Source: JBFHIJ01 sp963678775 (GTDB lineage: Bacteria > Bacteroidota > Ignavibacteria > Kapaibacteriales > UBA2268). From it: 64,000 bases of DNA. How positions within the stretch are numbered: the stretch's first letter is position 1; every line of letters starts with the position of its first letter. The DNA lies in contig CAXXGR010000010.1 in NCBI GenBank assembly GCA_963678775.2, forward strand, positions 310,001 to 374,000, read 5' to 3'. Below the pieces are notes generated by a model that was not told where the DNA came from, made no database searches, and saw only the letters and a list, made by a program, of their open reading frames with translations. A program made the translations under genes and the position numbers. Positions 16,997 to 25,414 of the stretch are shown piece after piece.

Positions 16997-17746
16997 ATGG
17001 ATGAACATAATACAAATTTACACGAAAATATTGACGAATCCGCATTAGAAAAAAAATCAAAGAAGAAAAAAAATAAGCATAAGAAAAAGAAAAAAGAACC
17101 AATTTCTTATAAACAAGAACTATTTAGAAAGTTGATTCATCTGTTTTCTCTTTCTATACCTATTGTTTACTTTCATTTAGACAGAATTACTGCTTTAGAA
17201 ATATTATTACCTTTTTCACTATTTGTAGTTGCTTTAGACTTCTTATCAAAACGGGATAATGCTCTTGCCAAGTTCCTTTTAAAATGGCTTGGTGCTATGA
17301 TGAGGGCTCATGAAAAGAAAAAAGACAAAATTGTTTTAAATGGAGCTTCATGGGTTTTAATATCAGCATATTTGACTGTATTAATATTTCCCAAACTGTT
17401 AGCTATTACGGGTTTCTCTATATTAATCATCTCTGATCTTACAGCGGCATTAGTGGGTAGAAAATTTGGCAAACACGCTCTATTTAATAAATCATGGGAA
17501 GGAACTTTGTCGTTTATTGCTTCTGCCATCCTCGTTGTAGTTTTTATGGGTATGTCAACAGATGCTCCATGGACATTTTATATTGCTGGTGTTATAGGTG
17601 CAGTTGCTGCAGGCTTTGTAGAAGCAGCAGCCAAGATATTGAAAGCAGACGACAATTTGACGATACCATTATCATTCGGTGTTGTCGTTTGGACTTTTGC
17701 TATAGTTGCTGATTTGATTGGTGTTCCATTTTTAAATTTATTATAG
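16997..17746 (+). CDS. Dgk1/VTE5/SEC59-like CTP-dependent lipid kinase (polyprenol or diacylglycerol kinase-like)
   Basis: A 249-residue membrane protein. The N-terminal 38 residues are unusual: an acidic stretch, then a nearly continuous Lys-rich block (residues 20-36). The membrane domain begins RKLIHLFSLSIPIVYFH, the conserved start of dolichol, phytol and diacylglycerol kinases of this family. DLTAALVGRKFGKHALFNKSWEGTLSFIAS (read in two parts) is the conserved catalytic loop with G-R-K-F-G and K-S-x-E-G. About six membrane segments are visible. Possible roles are recycling of undecaprenol to its phosphate carrier or phytol/diacylglycerol salvage; the substrate is not fixed. First gene of the long rightward run. 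Confidence 0.8.
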   Translation: MDEHNTNLHENIDESALEKKSKKKKNKHKKKKKEPISYKQELFRKLIHLFSLSIPIVYFHLDRITALEILLPFSLFVVALDFLSKRDNALAKFLLKWLGAMMRAHEKKKDKIVLNGASWVLISAYLTVLIFPKLLAITGFSILIISDLTAALVGRKFGKHALFNKSWEGTLSFIASAILVVVFMGMSTDAPWTFYIAGVIGAVAAGFVEAAAKILKADDNLTIPLSFGVVVWTFAIVADLIGVPFLNLL

Positions 17747-17749
17747 AAC

Positions 17750-18379
17750 ATGCTAAAAAAAGAAAAGTATATAATTTCAGGTATTGCAATAATTATTATT
17801 ATAGCCATGTTATTTGTTTTTACTCAAGATAGAAATTATTATTCTGTGGAAAATGTTATTTCCGACAGTACAGCTCAAGGCAAAGTGGTCTTCTATTTTG
17901 TAAAAGTTAAAGACATGGAAGAGAAATTTTTACTCAATACAGCACATTATCTGAGAGATAATGATTCGGCAGCTTCTATTGCTAATGATAAGGTCCTAAG
18001 AGTTATGGTAACTTATTTCTTTAGAGGGACTGATATCGAACCTTTGCCTGATAGTTTAATGAGTAAACTACATAGTCAAAAGCCAAGTTCAAAAGGAAGA
18101 GAGTACAGAATAGATTTTGTAAGAAATGGATATATTTATACTGATATTTCAAAAGATTTACCAGACTTGAGATATCCTAAAGATTCTCTTTTTGCATCTC
18201 AGTTATTTATCCCTAAAAAAGGATATTCGGCTAAAGAGATATTCAATTCAAATCTCAGACGCAGTAAGTCATATCTTTTTGGAAAAGATAATAAGAAAGA
18301 CCAAGTTGACACAATAAGTACTAATCAAGACACAACAAAAATCTTGGAGAGCGAAAATGATAATAGACCTAAGAAGTGA
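17750..18379 (+). CDS. Hypothetical protein with N-terminal membrane anchor
   Basis: Not recognised. The 209-residue protein has a Lys-rich N-terminus followed by one strong hydrophobic segment (residues 8-24, almost all Ile/Ala/Met) and a soluble extracytoplasmic domain of about 180 residues, ending in a polar Asp/Asn/Lys tail. The middle (GKVVFYFVKVKDMEEKFL then VLRVMVTYFFRGTDIEPLP) resembles in outline GerMN-type beta domains, but no diagnostic motif is visible. It begins 3 bases after the lipid kinase gene and its last 23 bases overlap the threonine aldolase gene, so it belongs to the operon. Confidence 0.6.
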   Translation: MLKKEKYIISGIAIIIIIAMLFVFTQDRNYYSVENVISDSTAQGKVVFYFVKVKDMEEKFLLNTAHYLRDNDSAASIANDKVLRVMVTYFFRGTDIEPLPDSLMSKLHSQKPSSKGREYRIDFVRNGYIYTDISKDLPDLRYPKDSLFASQLFIPKKGYSAKEIFNSNLRRSKSYLFGKDNKKDQVDTISTNQDTTKILESENDNRPKK

Positions 18380-19394
18380 TACCGTTACTAAACCATCTGA
18401 TGAAATGAAAAAAGCTATGTTTATGGCTGAAGTTGGAGATGATGTTTATGGAGAAGATCCTACAGTAAATGAGTTACAAGAGTTTACTGCTGATTTATTA
18501 GGTAAAGAGGCTGCTCTTTATGTCCCTTCCGGCACTATGAGTAATCAAATAGGTATTAAAATAAATACAAAAGACGGTGATGAGATTATTGCTGAGTCAG
18601 AGGCTCATATTTACTATTATGAAACAGCTGCTCCCTCACTTATTTCAAGGGTGCAGTTTAGGCTGATTGATTCGGATAGAGGTGAGATGAACCCTGATAA
18701 GGTTAGATCTGCAATCAGACCGGATGTTTATTTTTATCCCAAAACTTCTATGATTTGTGTAGAAAATACACATAATAGACATGGTGGTTCGATTATTTCA
18801 TTGGAAAATATTAAGCAGTTAAAGCTTATTGCTGATGAATATAAGATGGCTTTTCACTTGGATGGTGCCAGATTATGGAATGCCTCAGCTGCATCAGGCA
18901 TAAGTGAAGCTGACTTTGTAAAAGACTTTGATACAGTATCCGTTTGTCTTTCCAAAGGATTGGGTGCACCCGTAGGTTCTGTGCTGGTCGGAACTAAAGA
19001 GAAAATGAAAGAAGCTTTGAAATGGAGGAAGATACTTGGCGGCGGTATGAGACAAGTTGGAATACTTGCAGCCGCAGGACTATATGCCCTCAAAGAAAAC
19101 CGAAAATTATTGGTAAATGATCACGCCAATGCTAAATCTTTTGCTAAAACACTTGCAAATTGTGAACATTTATCTGTGAACCTTGAGCGAGTCAAAACTA
19201 ATATGATAATATTTGACTTTCCAACTAATCTTAAGGCGGAAAGATTGATAGATGAACTGAAAAGCAAAGGTGTTTTAGTATCAGCTGTTGGTCCTTACAG
19301 TATAAGAGCCGTAATTCATTTCCAAATCTCAGAACAAGAAACTAGAACTGCAGCAGAAACTATCGTAGATACTGTTAATAATTTACTGAAATAG
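18357..19394 (+). CDS. ltaE: Low-specificity threonine aldolase
   Basis: A 345-residue PLP enzyme of fold type I that cleaves L-threonine or allo-threonine to glycine and acetaldehyde. It begins IDLRSDTVTKPSDEM, the signature N-terminus. VGDDVYGEDPTVNELQ, LYVPSGTMSNQ and HLDGARLWNA (PLP-contact Asp and Arg) are conserved. The Schiff-base Lys lies in CLSKGLGAPVGS. Length is typical. The start at 18357 lies inside the end of the previous gene, and an AGAG-type site occurs just before it. It is one of several housekeeping genes ahead of the exopolysaccharide locus. Confidence 0.95.
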   Translation: MIIDLRSDTVTKPSDEMKKAMFMAEVGDDVYGEDPTVNELQEFTADLLGKEAALYVPSGTMSNQIGIKINTKDGDEIIAESEAHIYYYETAAPSLISRVQFRLIDSDRGEMNPDKVRSAIRPDVYFYPKTSMICVENTHNRHGGSIISLENIKQLKLIADEYKMAFHLDGARLWNASAASGISEADFVKDFDTVSVCLSKGLGAPVGSVLVGTKEKMKEALKWRKILGGGMRQVGILAAAGLYALKENRKLLVNDHANAKSFAKTLANCEHLSVNLERVKTNMIIFDFPTNLKAERLIDELKSKGVLVSAVGPYSIRAVIHFQISEQETRTAAETIVDTVNNLLK

Positions 19395-19404
19395 TGTGTA
19401 AGTT

Positions 19405-19881
19405 ATGCGAAATATAATTGCAATATTTATAAGTATATTTCTTTCTCTGAGTTCGATATATGCTAATGAGTTATCAGAAAATAAAGCATTTGTTGAAGCG
19501 AATTTATATCATCTGACAGGAAGTTTGATATCTACTAATATTTATCTGTCTTATATGTCTATAGATATGCTTTTTATCAATGCTAATACTTATACAAATG
19601 AAGAAAAACTGGTAATTTGCAACTCAATCGAAGAAGGTCTAAAAAATACTCAAAAAGAATTCTCTAATATCAATACAATAATAGATTATGAGCAAAAGGA
19701 GAAATTCAAAAATCATGTTGATGTTCTTTATAGTTCTTTGATTGATGATTTAACCCTGTTAAAAGAGTATTTCAAAGATAATGAAGATAATTCAAGACAG
19801 AAGTTTTTGGATAACCACAAAAAGATATGGAAGCTTTTATCACAAAATTTGGAAAATAAACAAGATGAAAAAGATAGATAG
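19405..19881 (+). CDS. Hypothetical secreted protein
   Basis: Not recognised. The 158-residue protein has a signal peptide (residues 1-20, ending SSIYANEL with a possible cleavage after ANA-like A-N). The mature part is helical and acidic, with a central four-helix-like pattern and a Lys/Asp-rich C-terminus. The cysteine in VICNSIEEG is the only one. It lies between threonine aldolase and the thioesterase, 10 bases after the former. Its last 17 bases overlap the thioesterase start at 19865. Confidence 0.6.
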   Translation: MRNIIAIFISIFLSLSSIYANELSENKAFVEANLYHLTGSLISTNIYLSYMSIDMLFINANTYTNEEKLVICNSIEEGLKNTQKEFSNINTIIDYEQKEKFKNHVDVLYSSLIDDLTLLKEYFKDNEDNSRQKFLDNHKKIWKLLSQNLENKQDEKDR

Positions 19882-20347
19882 AACAGAATTGGCAAAAGAA
19901 ATACCATTCTTCAAGCACATGATCCATGGTAATGTTCGCTTCGACGAAGTAGATTCTTTCGGAGTCGTTCATAATATTAAATATTTATACTACTTAGAGT
20001 GGGCAAGAGTTGAGTATTTACGCTCTATAGGAATGACTATAAATCATAGAACATTTACTTTGGAAATGCCTCTTATGGTGGTGCACACTGAAATAGATTA
20101 TTTAAATTCGCTTATGTTCAGCAATAAGTATGAAGTGCTAAGTAGAGTTTCTGTAGTTAAAAATTCAAGTATTGTATTTGATAATATAATAAGAAATGAC
20201 GAAGGTGCAATCATTGCGAAGGCATCTGCCGTTATGGTATATTTGAGTCCTGAAGATTATAAACCTACCACTATTCCAAATGATTTACGTGACAAAATCA
20301 AAATGTTCGAAGGAAAAAATGTCAAATTTGTACAGGATGATAAATAA
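19865..20347 (+). CDS. Acyl-CoA thioesterase, hotdog fold (YbgC/4-hydroxybenzoyl-CoA type)
   Basis: A 160-residue single hotdog domain. The motif VRFDEVDSFGVVHNIKYLYYLEWAR contains the family pattern D-x-x-G-V-V-H with the catalytic Asp. The start at 19865 is chosen over an ATG at 19781 because the added 28 residues lie within the preceding gene and do not match the family; GGAAAA lies upstream of 19865. Such enzymes hydrolyse short-chain acyl-CoA; YbgC acts with the Tol-Pal system and phospholipid synthesis. Its stop overlaps the GH3 start by one base (TAATG). Confidence 0.88.
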   Translation: MKKIDRTELAKEIPFFKHMIHGNVRFDEVDSFGVVHNIKYLYYLEWARVEYLRSIGMTINHRTFTLEMPLMVVHTEIDYLNSLMFSNKYEVLSRVSVVKNSSIVFDNIIRNDEGAIIAKASAVMVYLSPEDYKPTTIPNDLRDKIKMFEGKNVKFVQDDK

Positions 20348-21897
20348 TGGGATTAGTTGATTCGTGGACGATTGATAAAGTTATAGCACAGTGCATATTT
20401 CCTAGATTAGATATTTATGATTATTACGATAAGCCGGATTACAATACATTTATAAAAAAATTAGTTGGTTTTGGAGTTGGTGGATTTTGTGTTTTTGGTG
20501 GCAATTTAGAATCAGTTTCTAATGCTATAGCTGAATTGCAAAGTTATGCCCAAACTCCGTTACTATTTTCTGCTGATTTTGAGTATGGCTTAGCTATGCG
20601 ATTGGAAGAAGGTACAGGTTTTCCTCATGCTATGGCTTTAGGTAAAGTAGATGACATAGAAGCTACACAAGAGGTAGCAAACTCGATAGCCAAAGAAGCA
20701 AAAGAAATTGGTGTATTATGGAATCTTGCTCCGGTTGCAGATATCAACTCTAATCCCAATAATCCTGTTATAAATATCAGAGCCTTTGGAGATAACAAAG
20801 AAATAGTAAGCAAGCATGCTGCTGCATATTCAGTAGGAACTCAAAAAGCAAAAGTAATAGCTTGTGCCAAACACTTTCCAGGACATGGAGATACTGATTC
20901 AGATACACATACTGGAAGAGTGTCAATAAATCTATCACTTGAGGAGCTGAGAAATAGAGACATTTTACCTTTTAAGGCTAACATAGAAAATGGAGTTAAA
21001 TCAATTATGGTAGCTCATATCGATTTGCCTCAGATTGATGACAAACTTCCTGCTTCACTTTCTCCTAAAGTAATTAATGGTATTCTCAGAGAAGAGTTGA
21101 ATTACAAAGGAATTATTACTACAGATGCTTTAGATATGAAAGCTATAGCAGAGTTCTTCCCAGAAGGGAAATCAGCTGTCTTAGCTATTGAAGCAGGAAA
21201 TGATGTGGTTCTAATGCCGGATGATCCAATTGCAGCCATAAGCAGTTTGATAGAAAGAGCTGATAAAGATGAGAAAATATTTAATCAAATAAAATGTTCC
21301 GCTGAAAAAATATATAAAGAAAAACGTTGGGTTGGTCTGATACCTCAGTTTGCAAAAGAAGTTCTAAATCAAAAACTATTTGCCGAACACATGAAGACTG
21401 CTCTTAAAATAGCACATAAAGCAATTGAAGTAAAAGGTGAAAAGGCGCTTTTACCTTTGAATGAAGAACTATCATTTGCGGGCTTTTCTATATTACAAAA
21501 AGATATAGATTTAAGAGCCGGATCAAGATTTTTTACTATGATTGCTCAAGCTCTAGAAAGTGATTGTGATTTAGGCTTTTTAGATATGACAGTTACAGAA
21601 GAGCAAGCGGCACAGCTAAAATCAGATTTGAATAAACCGGATTTTTTACTATTCGCATTTTTTGTAAAAGGTGGTGGTAGTGCAGGAAAAATAAGATTGC
21701 CTGAGAACGTAAAGACTAGTTTAAAAATAATTGCAGACGGTAAACCGGTTATTGCTTTAATATTTGGGAATCCTGATTTAGAATTGGATATAGAAGCTGA
21801 TTTATATATCAAAACTTTTTCTGACTCTTTGGGTTCTATTGCAGCAGCTATTGCTGAACTGACAGGGAGAGATATTGAAAAGTATACTCAATTATAA
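20347..21897 (+). CDS. Glycoside hydrolase family 3, beta-N-acetylhexosaminidase-like (NagZ type)
   Basis: A 516-residue GH3 enzyme. The NagZ-type loop KHFPGHGDTDSDTH carries the acid/base His-Asp dyad; DSH of the family is DTH here. The nucleophile Asp lies in ITTDALDMKAI. SADFEYGLAMRL and ADINSNPNNPVINIRAFG are conserved. No signal peptide, so cytoplasmic action on recycled muropeptides (GlcNAc-anhydroMurNAc) is likely. After the catalytic barrel (about 1-340) there is an extra C-terminal domain of about 170 residues with a Rossmann-like pattern, as in two-domain GH3 enzymes. Translationally coupled to the thioesterase. Confidence 0.9.
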   Translation: MGLVDSWTIDKVIAQCIFPRLDIYDYYDKPDYNTFIKKLVGFGVGGFCVFGGNLESVSNAIAELQSYAQTPLLFSADFEYGLAMRLEEGTGFPHAMALGKVDDIEATQEVANSIAKEAKEIGVLWNLAPVADINSNPNNPVINIRAFGDNKEIVSKHAAAYSVGTQKAKVIACAKHFPGHGDTDSDTHTGRVSINLSLEELRNRDILPFKANIENGVKSIMVAHIDLPQIDDKLPASLSPKVINGILREELNYKGIITTDALDMKAIAEFFPEGKSAVLAIEAGNDVVLMPDDPIAAISSLIERADKDEKIFNQIKCSAEKIYKEKRWVGLIPQFAKEVLNQKLFAEHMKTALKIAHKAIEVKGEKALLPLNEELSFAGFSILQKDIDLRAGSRFFTMIAQALESDCDLGFLDMTVTEEQAAQLKSDLNKPDFLLFAFFVKGGGSAGKIRLPENVKTSLKIIADGKPVIALIFGNPDLELDIEADLYIKTFSDSLGSIAAAIAELTGRDIEKYTQL

Positions 21898-21961
21898 TTT
21901 TTGGAAAAAGCTCAAGTAATCACTAATTTTACGGTTTATATAAATAACGGATGCTGATAGA

Positions 21962-22969
21962 GTGAAGACAATTTTGGTAACAGGTGGAGCCGGTTTTATA
22001 GGTTCTAACTTTATTAAATATATAATTGATAAAGATGTCAATATTATAAATTTAGACAAACTAACTTATGCCGGTAATTTGAGCAATCTGAAAGATATTG
22101 AAGAATCAACAAATTATAAGTTTATACAAGGTGATATTTGTAGTAAGGATTTAGTTTCATTTATACTCCAAGAGTATAATATAGATTATATTGTAAATTT
22201 TGCTGCAGAGTCACATGTAGACAGATCTATTTTAGACTCTACACCATTTTACCAAACAAATGTTATCGGCACCTTGAATTTAATGGATTGTGCAAGAAAT
22301 GCAGGAATTGAAAGATTTTTGCAAGTTTCGACTGATGAAGTTTATGGTTCTTTAGGGACTGAAGGTAAATTTAACGAAGAAACACCACTTGCTCCAAATT
22401 CTCCATACTCTGCATCCAAAGCTGCCGCAGATCAGGCTGTGATTGCATATAATCATACTTTTGGATTGCCGGCTATAATTACAAGATGTTCGAATAACTA
22501 TGGGCCCTATCAATTCCCTGAGAAATTGATACCTTTAGTGATAAGCAATGCCTTAGCAGACAAGTCTATTCCTGTATACGGTACAGGTGAAAATGTACGA
22601 GATTGGATATATGTAGAAGACCACTGCATTGGTATTTATTCTGCATTAATGAACGGAAGTCTTGGTGAGGTTTATAATATTGGTGGAGAGAGTGAAGTGT
22701 CAAATATAGATTTAGTCAAGAATATTTTGCAGTTACTAGAAAAATCAGACTCTCTTATATCTTTTGTTAAGGATAGACCCGGACATGATTTGAGATATGC
22801 GATTGATATTTCAAAAGTAAATAATGAGTTAAATTGGTCACCAAATCATCAATTTAAAGATGGATTGGAAAAAACTATAAATTGGTATTTGACCAATAGC
22901 GATTGGCTTCTAAGTATTATAAATGGCGATTATAAAGATTATTATAAACAGCAGTATAGCAATAGATAA
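21962..22969 (+). CDS. rfbB: dTDP-glucose 4,6-dehydratase
   Basis: A 335-residue extended SDR that makes dTDP-4-keto-6-deoxyglucose, the branch point for rhamnose and other deoxysugars. Motifs: TGGAGFIGSNF (NAD site), NLDKLTYAGNL (typical of RfbB), FAAESHVDRSI, STDEVYG with catalytic D-E, and YSASKAAAD with Y and K. Start is GTG at 21962; no ATG start fits. It opens the exopolysaccharide precursor group, 64 bases after the GH3 gene. RfbA, RfbC and RfbD are not in the window. Confidence 0.93.
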   Translation: MKTILVTGGAGFIGSNFIKYIIDKDVNIINLDKLTYAGNLSNLKDIEESTNYKFIQGDICSKDLVSFILQEYNIDYIVNFAAESHVDRSILDSTPFYQTNVIGTLNLMDCARNAGIERFLQVSTDEVYGSLGTEGKFNEETPLAPNSPYSASKAAADQAVIAYNHTFGLPAIITRCSNNYGPYQFPEKLIPLVISNALADKSIPVYGTGENVRDWIYVEDHCIGIYSALMNGSLGEVYNIGGESEVSNIDLVKNILQLLEKSDSLISFVKDRPGHDLRYAIDISKVNNELNWSPNHQFKDGLEKTINWYLTNSDWLLSIINGDYKDYYKQQYSNR

Positions 22970-24307
22970 ATGAAAACAATAACTTTTAAAGATACTATTT
23001 ACTCTAAAATCGAAAACAAGACATTAAAAGTTGGAGTGATTGGTTTAGGGTATGTAGGCTTACCATTAGCAATTGAATTTGCTAAAAAAGATTATCAAAC
23101 ATTAGGGTTTGATGTAGACCAAAATAAAGTTGATACTCTGAATAGTGGCGGTAATTATATTCAGGATATTGATGATAAATTGATTGCTGATGCTGTCAAA
23201 AAAGGTAAATTGATAGCTTCTACTGATTTTGCCAAGCTAAAAGAATGTGATGCCGTCTTTATTTGCGTGCCGACTCCATTTACAGTTAATAAAGATCCTG
23301 ACATTTCCTTTGTGCTGCATGCAACCAGATCTATAAGAAATAATTTGGTGGATGCACAGGTAATTATTCTGAAAAGCACTACGTTCCCGGGAACAACAGA
23401 AAAATATGTTCTTCCGATATTAGAAGAAACCGGCAAAAAAGCAGGCAAAGACTTTTATCTTGCTTTCTCTCCGGAACGAATTGATCCCGGTAATAAAAAA
23501 TGGAATACTGCAAATACGCCTATAGTTGTAGGTGGTATAAATGAAGTTTCGACTGAAGTGTGTGCTAAAGTTCATAATGTAGTGGTAGAAAAAGTGGTAC
23601 CAGTATCTACACCTTCTATTGCAGAAATGGAGAAATTGCTTGAAAATATTTTTAGAAGTGTCAATATTGCCCTTGTAAATGAATTAGCTAAACTTTGTGA
23701 CAGAATAGGTGTAAATATTTGGGAAGTCGTAGATGCTGCGGCTACTAAACCATTTGGGTTTATGCCGTTTTATCCAGGGCCCGGCATTGGTGGGCATTGT
23801 ATCTTGATAGACCCTTATTACTTAGCATGGATGGCAAGAGAGCATGATTTTGTGACTAAATTTATTACATTAGCTGCCGAAATCAATGAAGATATGCCGT
23901 TTTATGTAAGGTCTATGGTTATTAAAGAGATAGCTAAATTACCTGTGCGAATGTCAGAAGCTAAAATGTTGATTTTGGGAATGGCTTTCAAAAAAGATGT
24001 AGATGATTTAAGACATTCTCCTGCATTGCGAGTAGCTGAACTACTAGATGAAGAAGGTATTGTAAATATTGACTACTTTGATCCATATATCCCTGAAATC
24101 AATATCAAAAGTAAAAAGCTAAAATCTATTGATAGGATTGATTCTGATATCTTAACCCAATACGATATAGTCGTAATTACTACAGACCACTCTTGCTTTG
24201 ATTTAGACATGATTGCAGATAATTCTAACGTGGTGATAGATACACGCAATGCCCTGAAAGAATACAAAGGCAGAGAAAATATAATTCTCCTTGGAGATGG
24301 TAAATGA
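22970..24307 (+). CDS. Nucleotide-sugar dehydrogenase (WbpA-like, UDP-N-acetylglucosamine 6-dehydrogenase type)
   Basis: A 445-residue NAD-dependent enzyme that oxidises C6 of a UDP-HexNAc to the uronic acid. GVIGLGYVGLPLA (residues 23-35) is the NAD site. LKSTTFPGTTEKYVLP and SPERIDPGN follow. The catalytic Cys is C277 in GIGGHCILIDPYYL; the usual Pro after Cys-Ile is Leu here. The length and the internal LENIFRSVNIALVNELAKL fit WbpA rather than UDP-glucose dehydrogenase. Starts directly after the rfbB stop and overlaps wecB by 4 bases (ATGA). Together with wecB it could supply UDP-GlcNAcA or UDP-ManNAcA. Confidence 0.9.
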   Translation: MKTITFKDTIYSKIENKTLKVGVIGLGYVGLPLAIEFAKKDYQTLGFDVDQNKVDTLNSGGNYIQDIDDKLIADAVKKGKLIASTDFAKLKECDAVFICVPTPFTVNKDPDISFVLHATRSIRNNLVDAQVIILKSTTFPGTTEKYVLPILEETGKKAGKDFYLAFSPERIDPGNKKWNTANTPIVVGGINEVSTEVCAKVHNVVVEKVVPVSTPSIAEMEKLLENIFRSVNIALVNELAKLCDRIGVNIWEVVDAAATKPFGFMPFYPGPGIGGHCILIDPYYLAWMAREHDFVTKFITLAAEINEDMPFYVRSMVIKEIAKLPVRMSEAKMLILGMAFKKDVDDLRHSPALRVAELLDEEGIVNIDYFDPYIPEINIKSKKLKSIDRIDSDILTQYDIVVITTDHSCFDLDMIADNSNVVIDTRNALKEYKGRENIILLGDGK

Positions 24308-25407
24308 TAAAAGTAATTTCTGTAGTTGGTGCTAGGCCTAACTTTATGAAAGTAGCTCCAATAAGTAGGGCTTTCAAGAAATACTCTGAAACTGTGCAGC
24401 ACTATATTGTACACACAGGACAGCATTATGATGTAAATATGTCCGATGCTTTTTTTAGGGATTTAAAGATGCCTCAACCTGATTACTTTTTGGGAATTGG
24501 TTCCGGATCTCATGCAGTACAAACTGCTAAAATCATGATGGAGTTCGAGCAGATTTGCACTGATCTTAAGCCAGACTTAGTAATTGTAGTTGGTGATGTG
24601 AATTCAACAGTTGCCTGCACTCTAACAGCTGTAAAAATGGGTATTAAAGTAGCTCACGTAGAAGGCGGTTTAAGATCCTTTGATAGGAATATGCCGGAAG
24701 AGATAAACCGTATGGTCACTGATTCTATATGTGACTTTTGCTTCACTACAGAAGAAAGTGCCAATATAAATCTTAAAAAAGAAAATTACTCTGATGATAG
24801 AATATATTTTGTTGGGAATACTATGATAGATTCCCAGTATTTTGCTATGGAGTTAGCAGATAAATCTACTGTGTTAGATGATTTAAAACTAAAGCAAGAC
24901 AAATATGTGTTAGCTACACTGCATAGGCCAAGCAATGTGGATTATTCGGAACAGCTTGAATCATTAATTGAAATTATTGAATATCTTTCAGATAATGAAA
25001 AGCAAGTAGTACTACCCTTGCATCCAAGAACTAAAAAGAATATAGAAAAGTACGGATTCATGAGTAGGGTAAAAGCTATTAAAAATCTAATAATTACTGA
25101 GCCTAAAGGTTATATTGAGTTTCTTGCTTTAATGAAATCCTGCGATTTTGTAATGACAGATTCAGGTGGTATACAAGAAGAAACTACTTCTTTATTGAAA
25201 CCATGCCTTACTTTAAGAACAACTACTGAGAGACCAAGTACAATAACTGAAGGTACAAATATCCTTGTAGAACCCATAAAAGAATTAATATTGGAAGAGT
25301 TGGATAAGTTACTTTCCGGTACTCGTAAAAACGGTAAAATTCCTAAATTATGGGACGGAAAAGCAGCAGAAAGAATAACTGATATTGTCGTAAATAGAAT
25401 ATTTTAA
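24304..25407 (+). CDS. wecB: UDP-N-acetylglucosamine 2-epimerase (non-hydrolysing)
   Basis: A 367-residue GT-B-fold epimerase that interconverts UDP-GlcNAc and UDP-ManNAc. Motifs: VVGARPNFMKVAPI at the N-terminus, HTGQHYD, VVVGDVNST, HVEGGLRSFDRNMPEEINR with the catalytic Glu and Arg, and the C-terminal MTDSGGIQEETTSL. Length is normal. Overlaps the dehydrogenase by 4 bases, so the two steps are coupled in one operon. Product likely feeds the exopolysaccharide made by the neighbours. Confidence 0.94.
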   Translation: MIKVISVVGARPNFMKVAPISRAFKKYSETVQHYIVHTGQHYDVNMSDAFFRDLKMPQPDYFLGIGSGSHAVQTAKIMMEFEQICTDLKPDLVIVVGDVNSTVACTLTAVKMGIKVAHVEGGLRSFDRNMPEEINRMVTDSICDFCFTTEESANINLKKENYSDDRIYFVGNTMIDSQYFAMELADKSTVLDDLKLKQDKYVLATLHRPSNVDYSEQLESLIEIIEYLSDNEKQVVLPLHPRTKKNIEKYGFMSRVKAIKNLIITEPKGYIEFLALMKSCDFVMTDSGGIQEETTSLLKPCLTLRTTTERPSTITEGTNILVEPIKELILEELDKLLSGTRKNGKIPKLWDGKAAERITDIVVNRIF

Positions 25408-25414
25408 AGGCCTT

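Noticed and set aside
19781..19864. Upstream ATG giving the thioesterase 28 extra residues
   Set aside because: The extra residues lie within the preceding gene and do not belong to the hotdog family; 19865 has a better site and matches the usual start.
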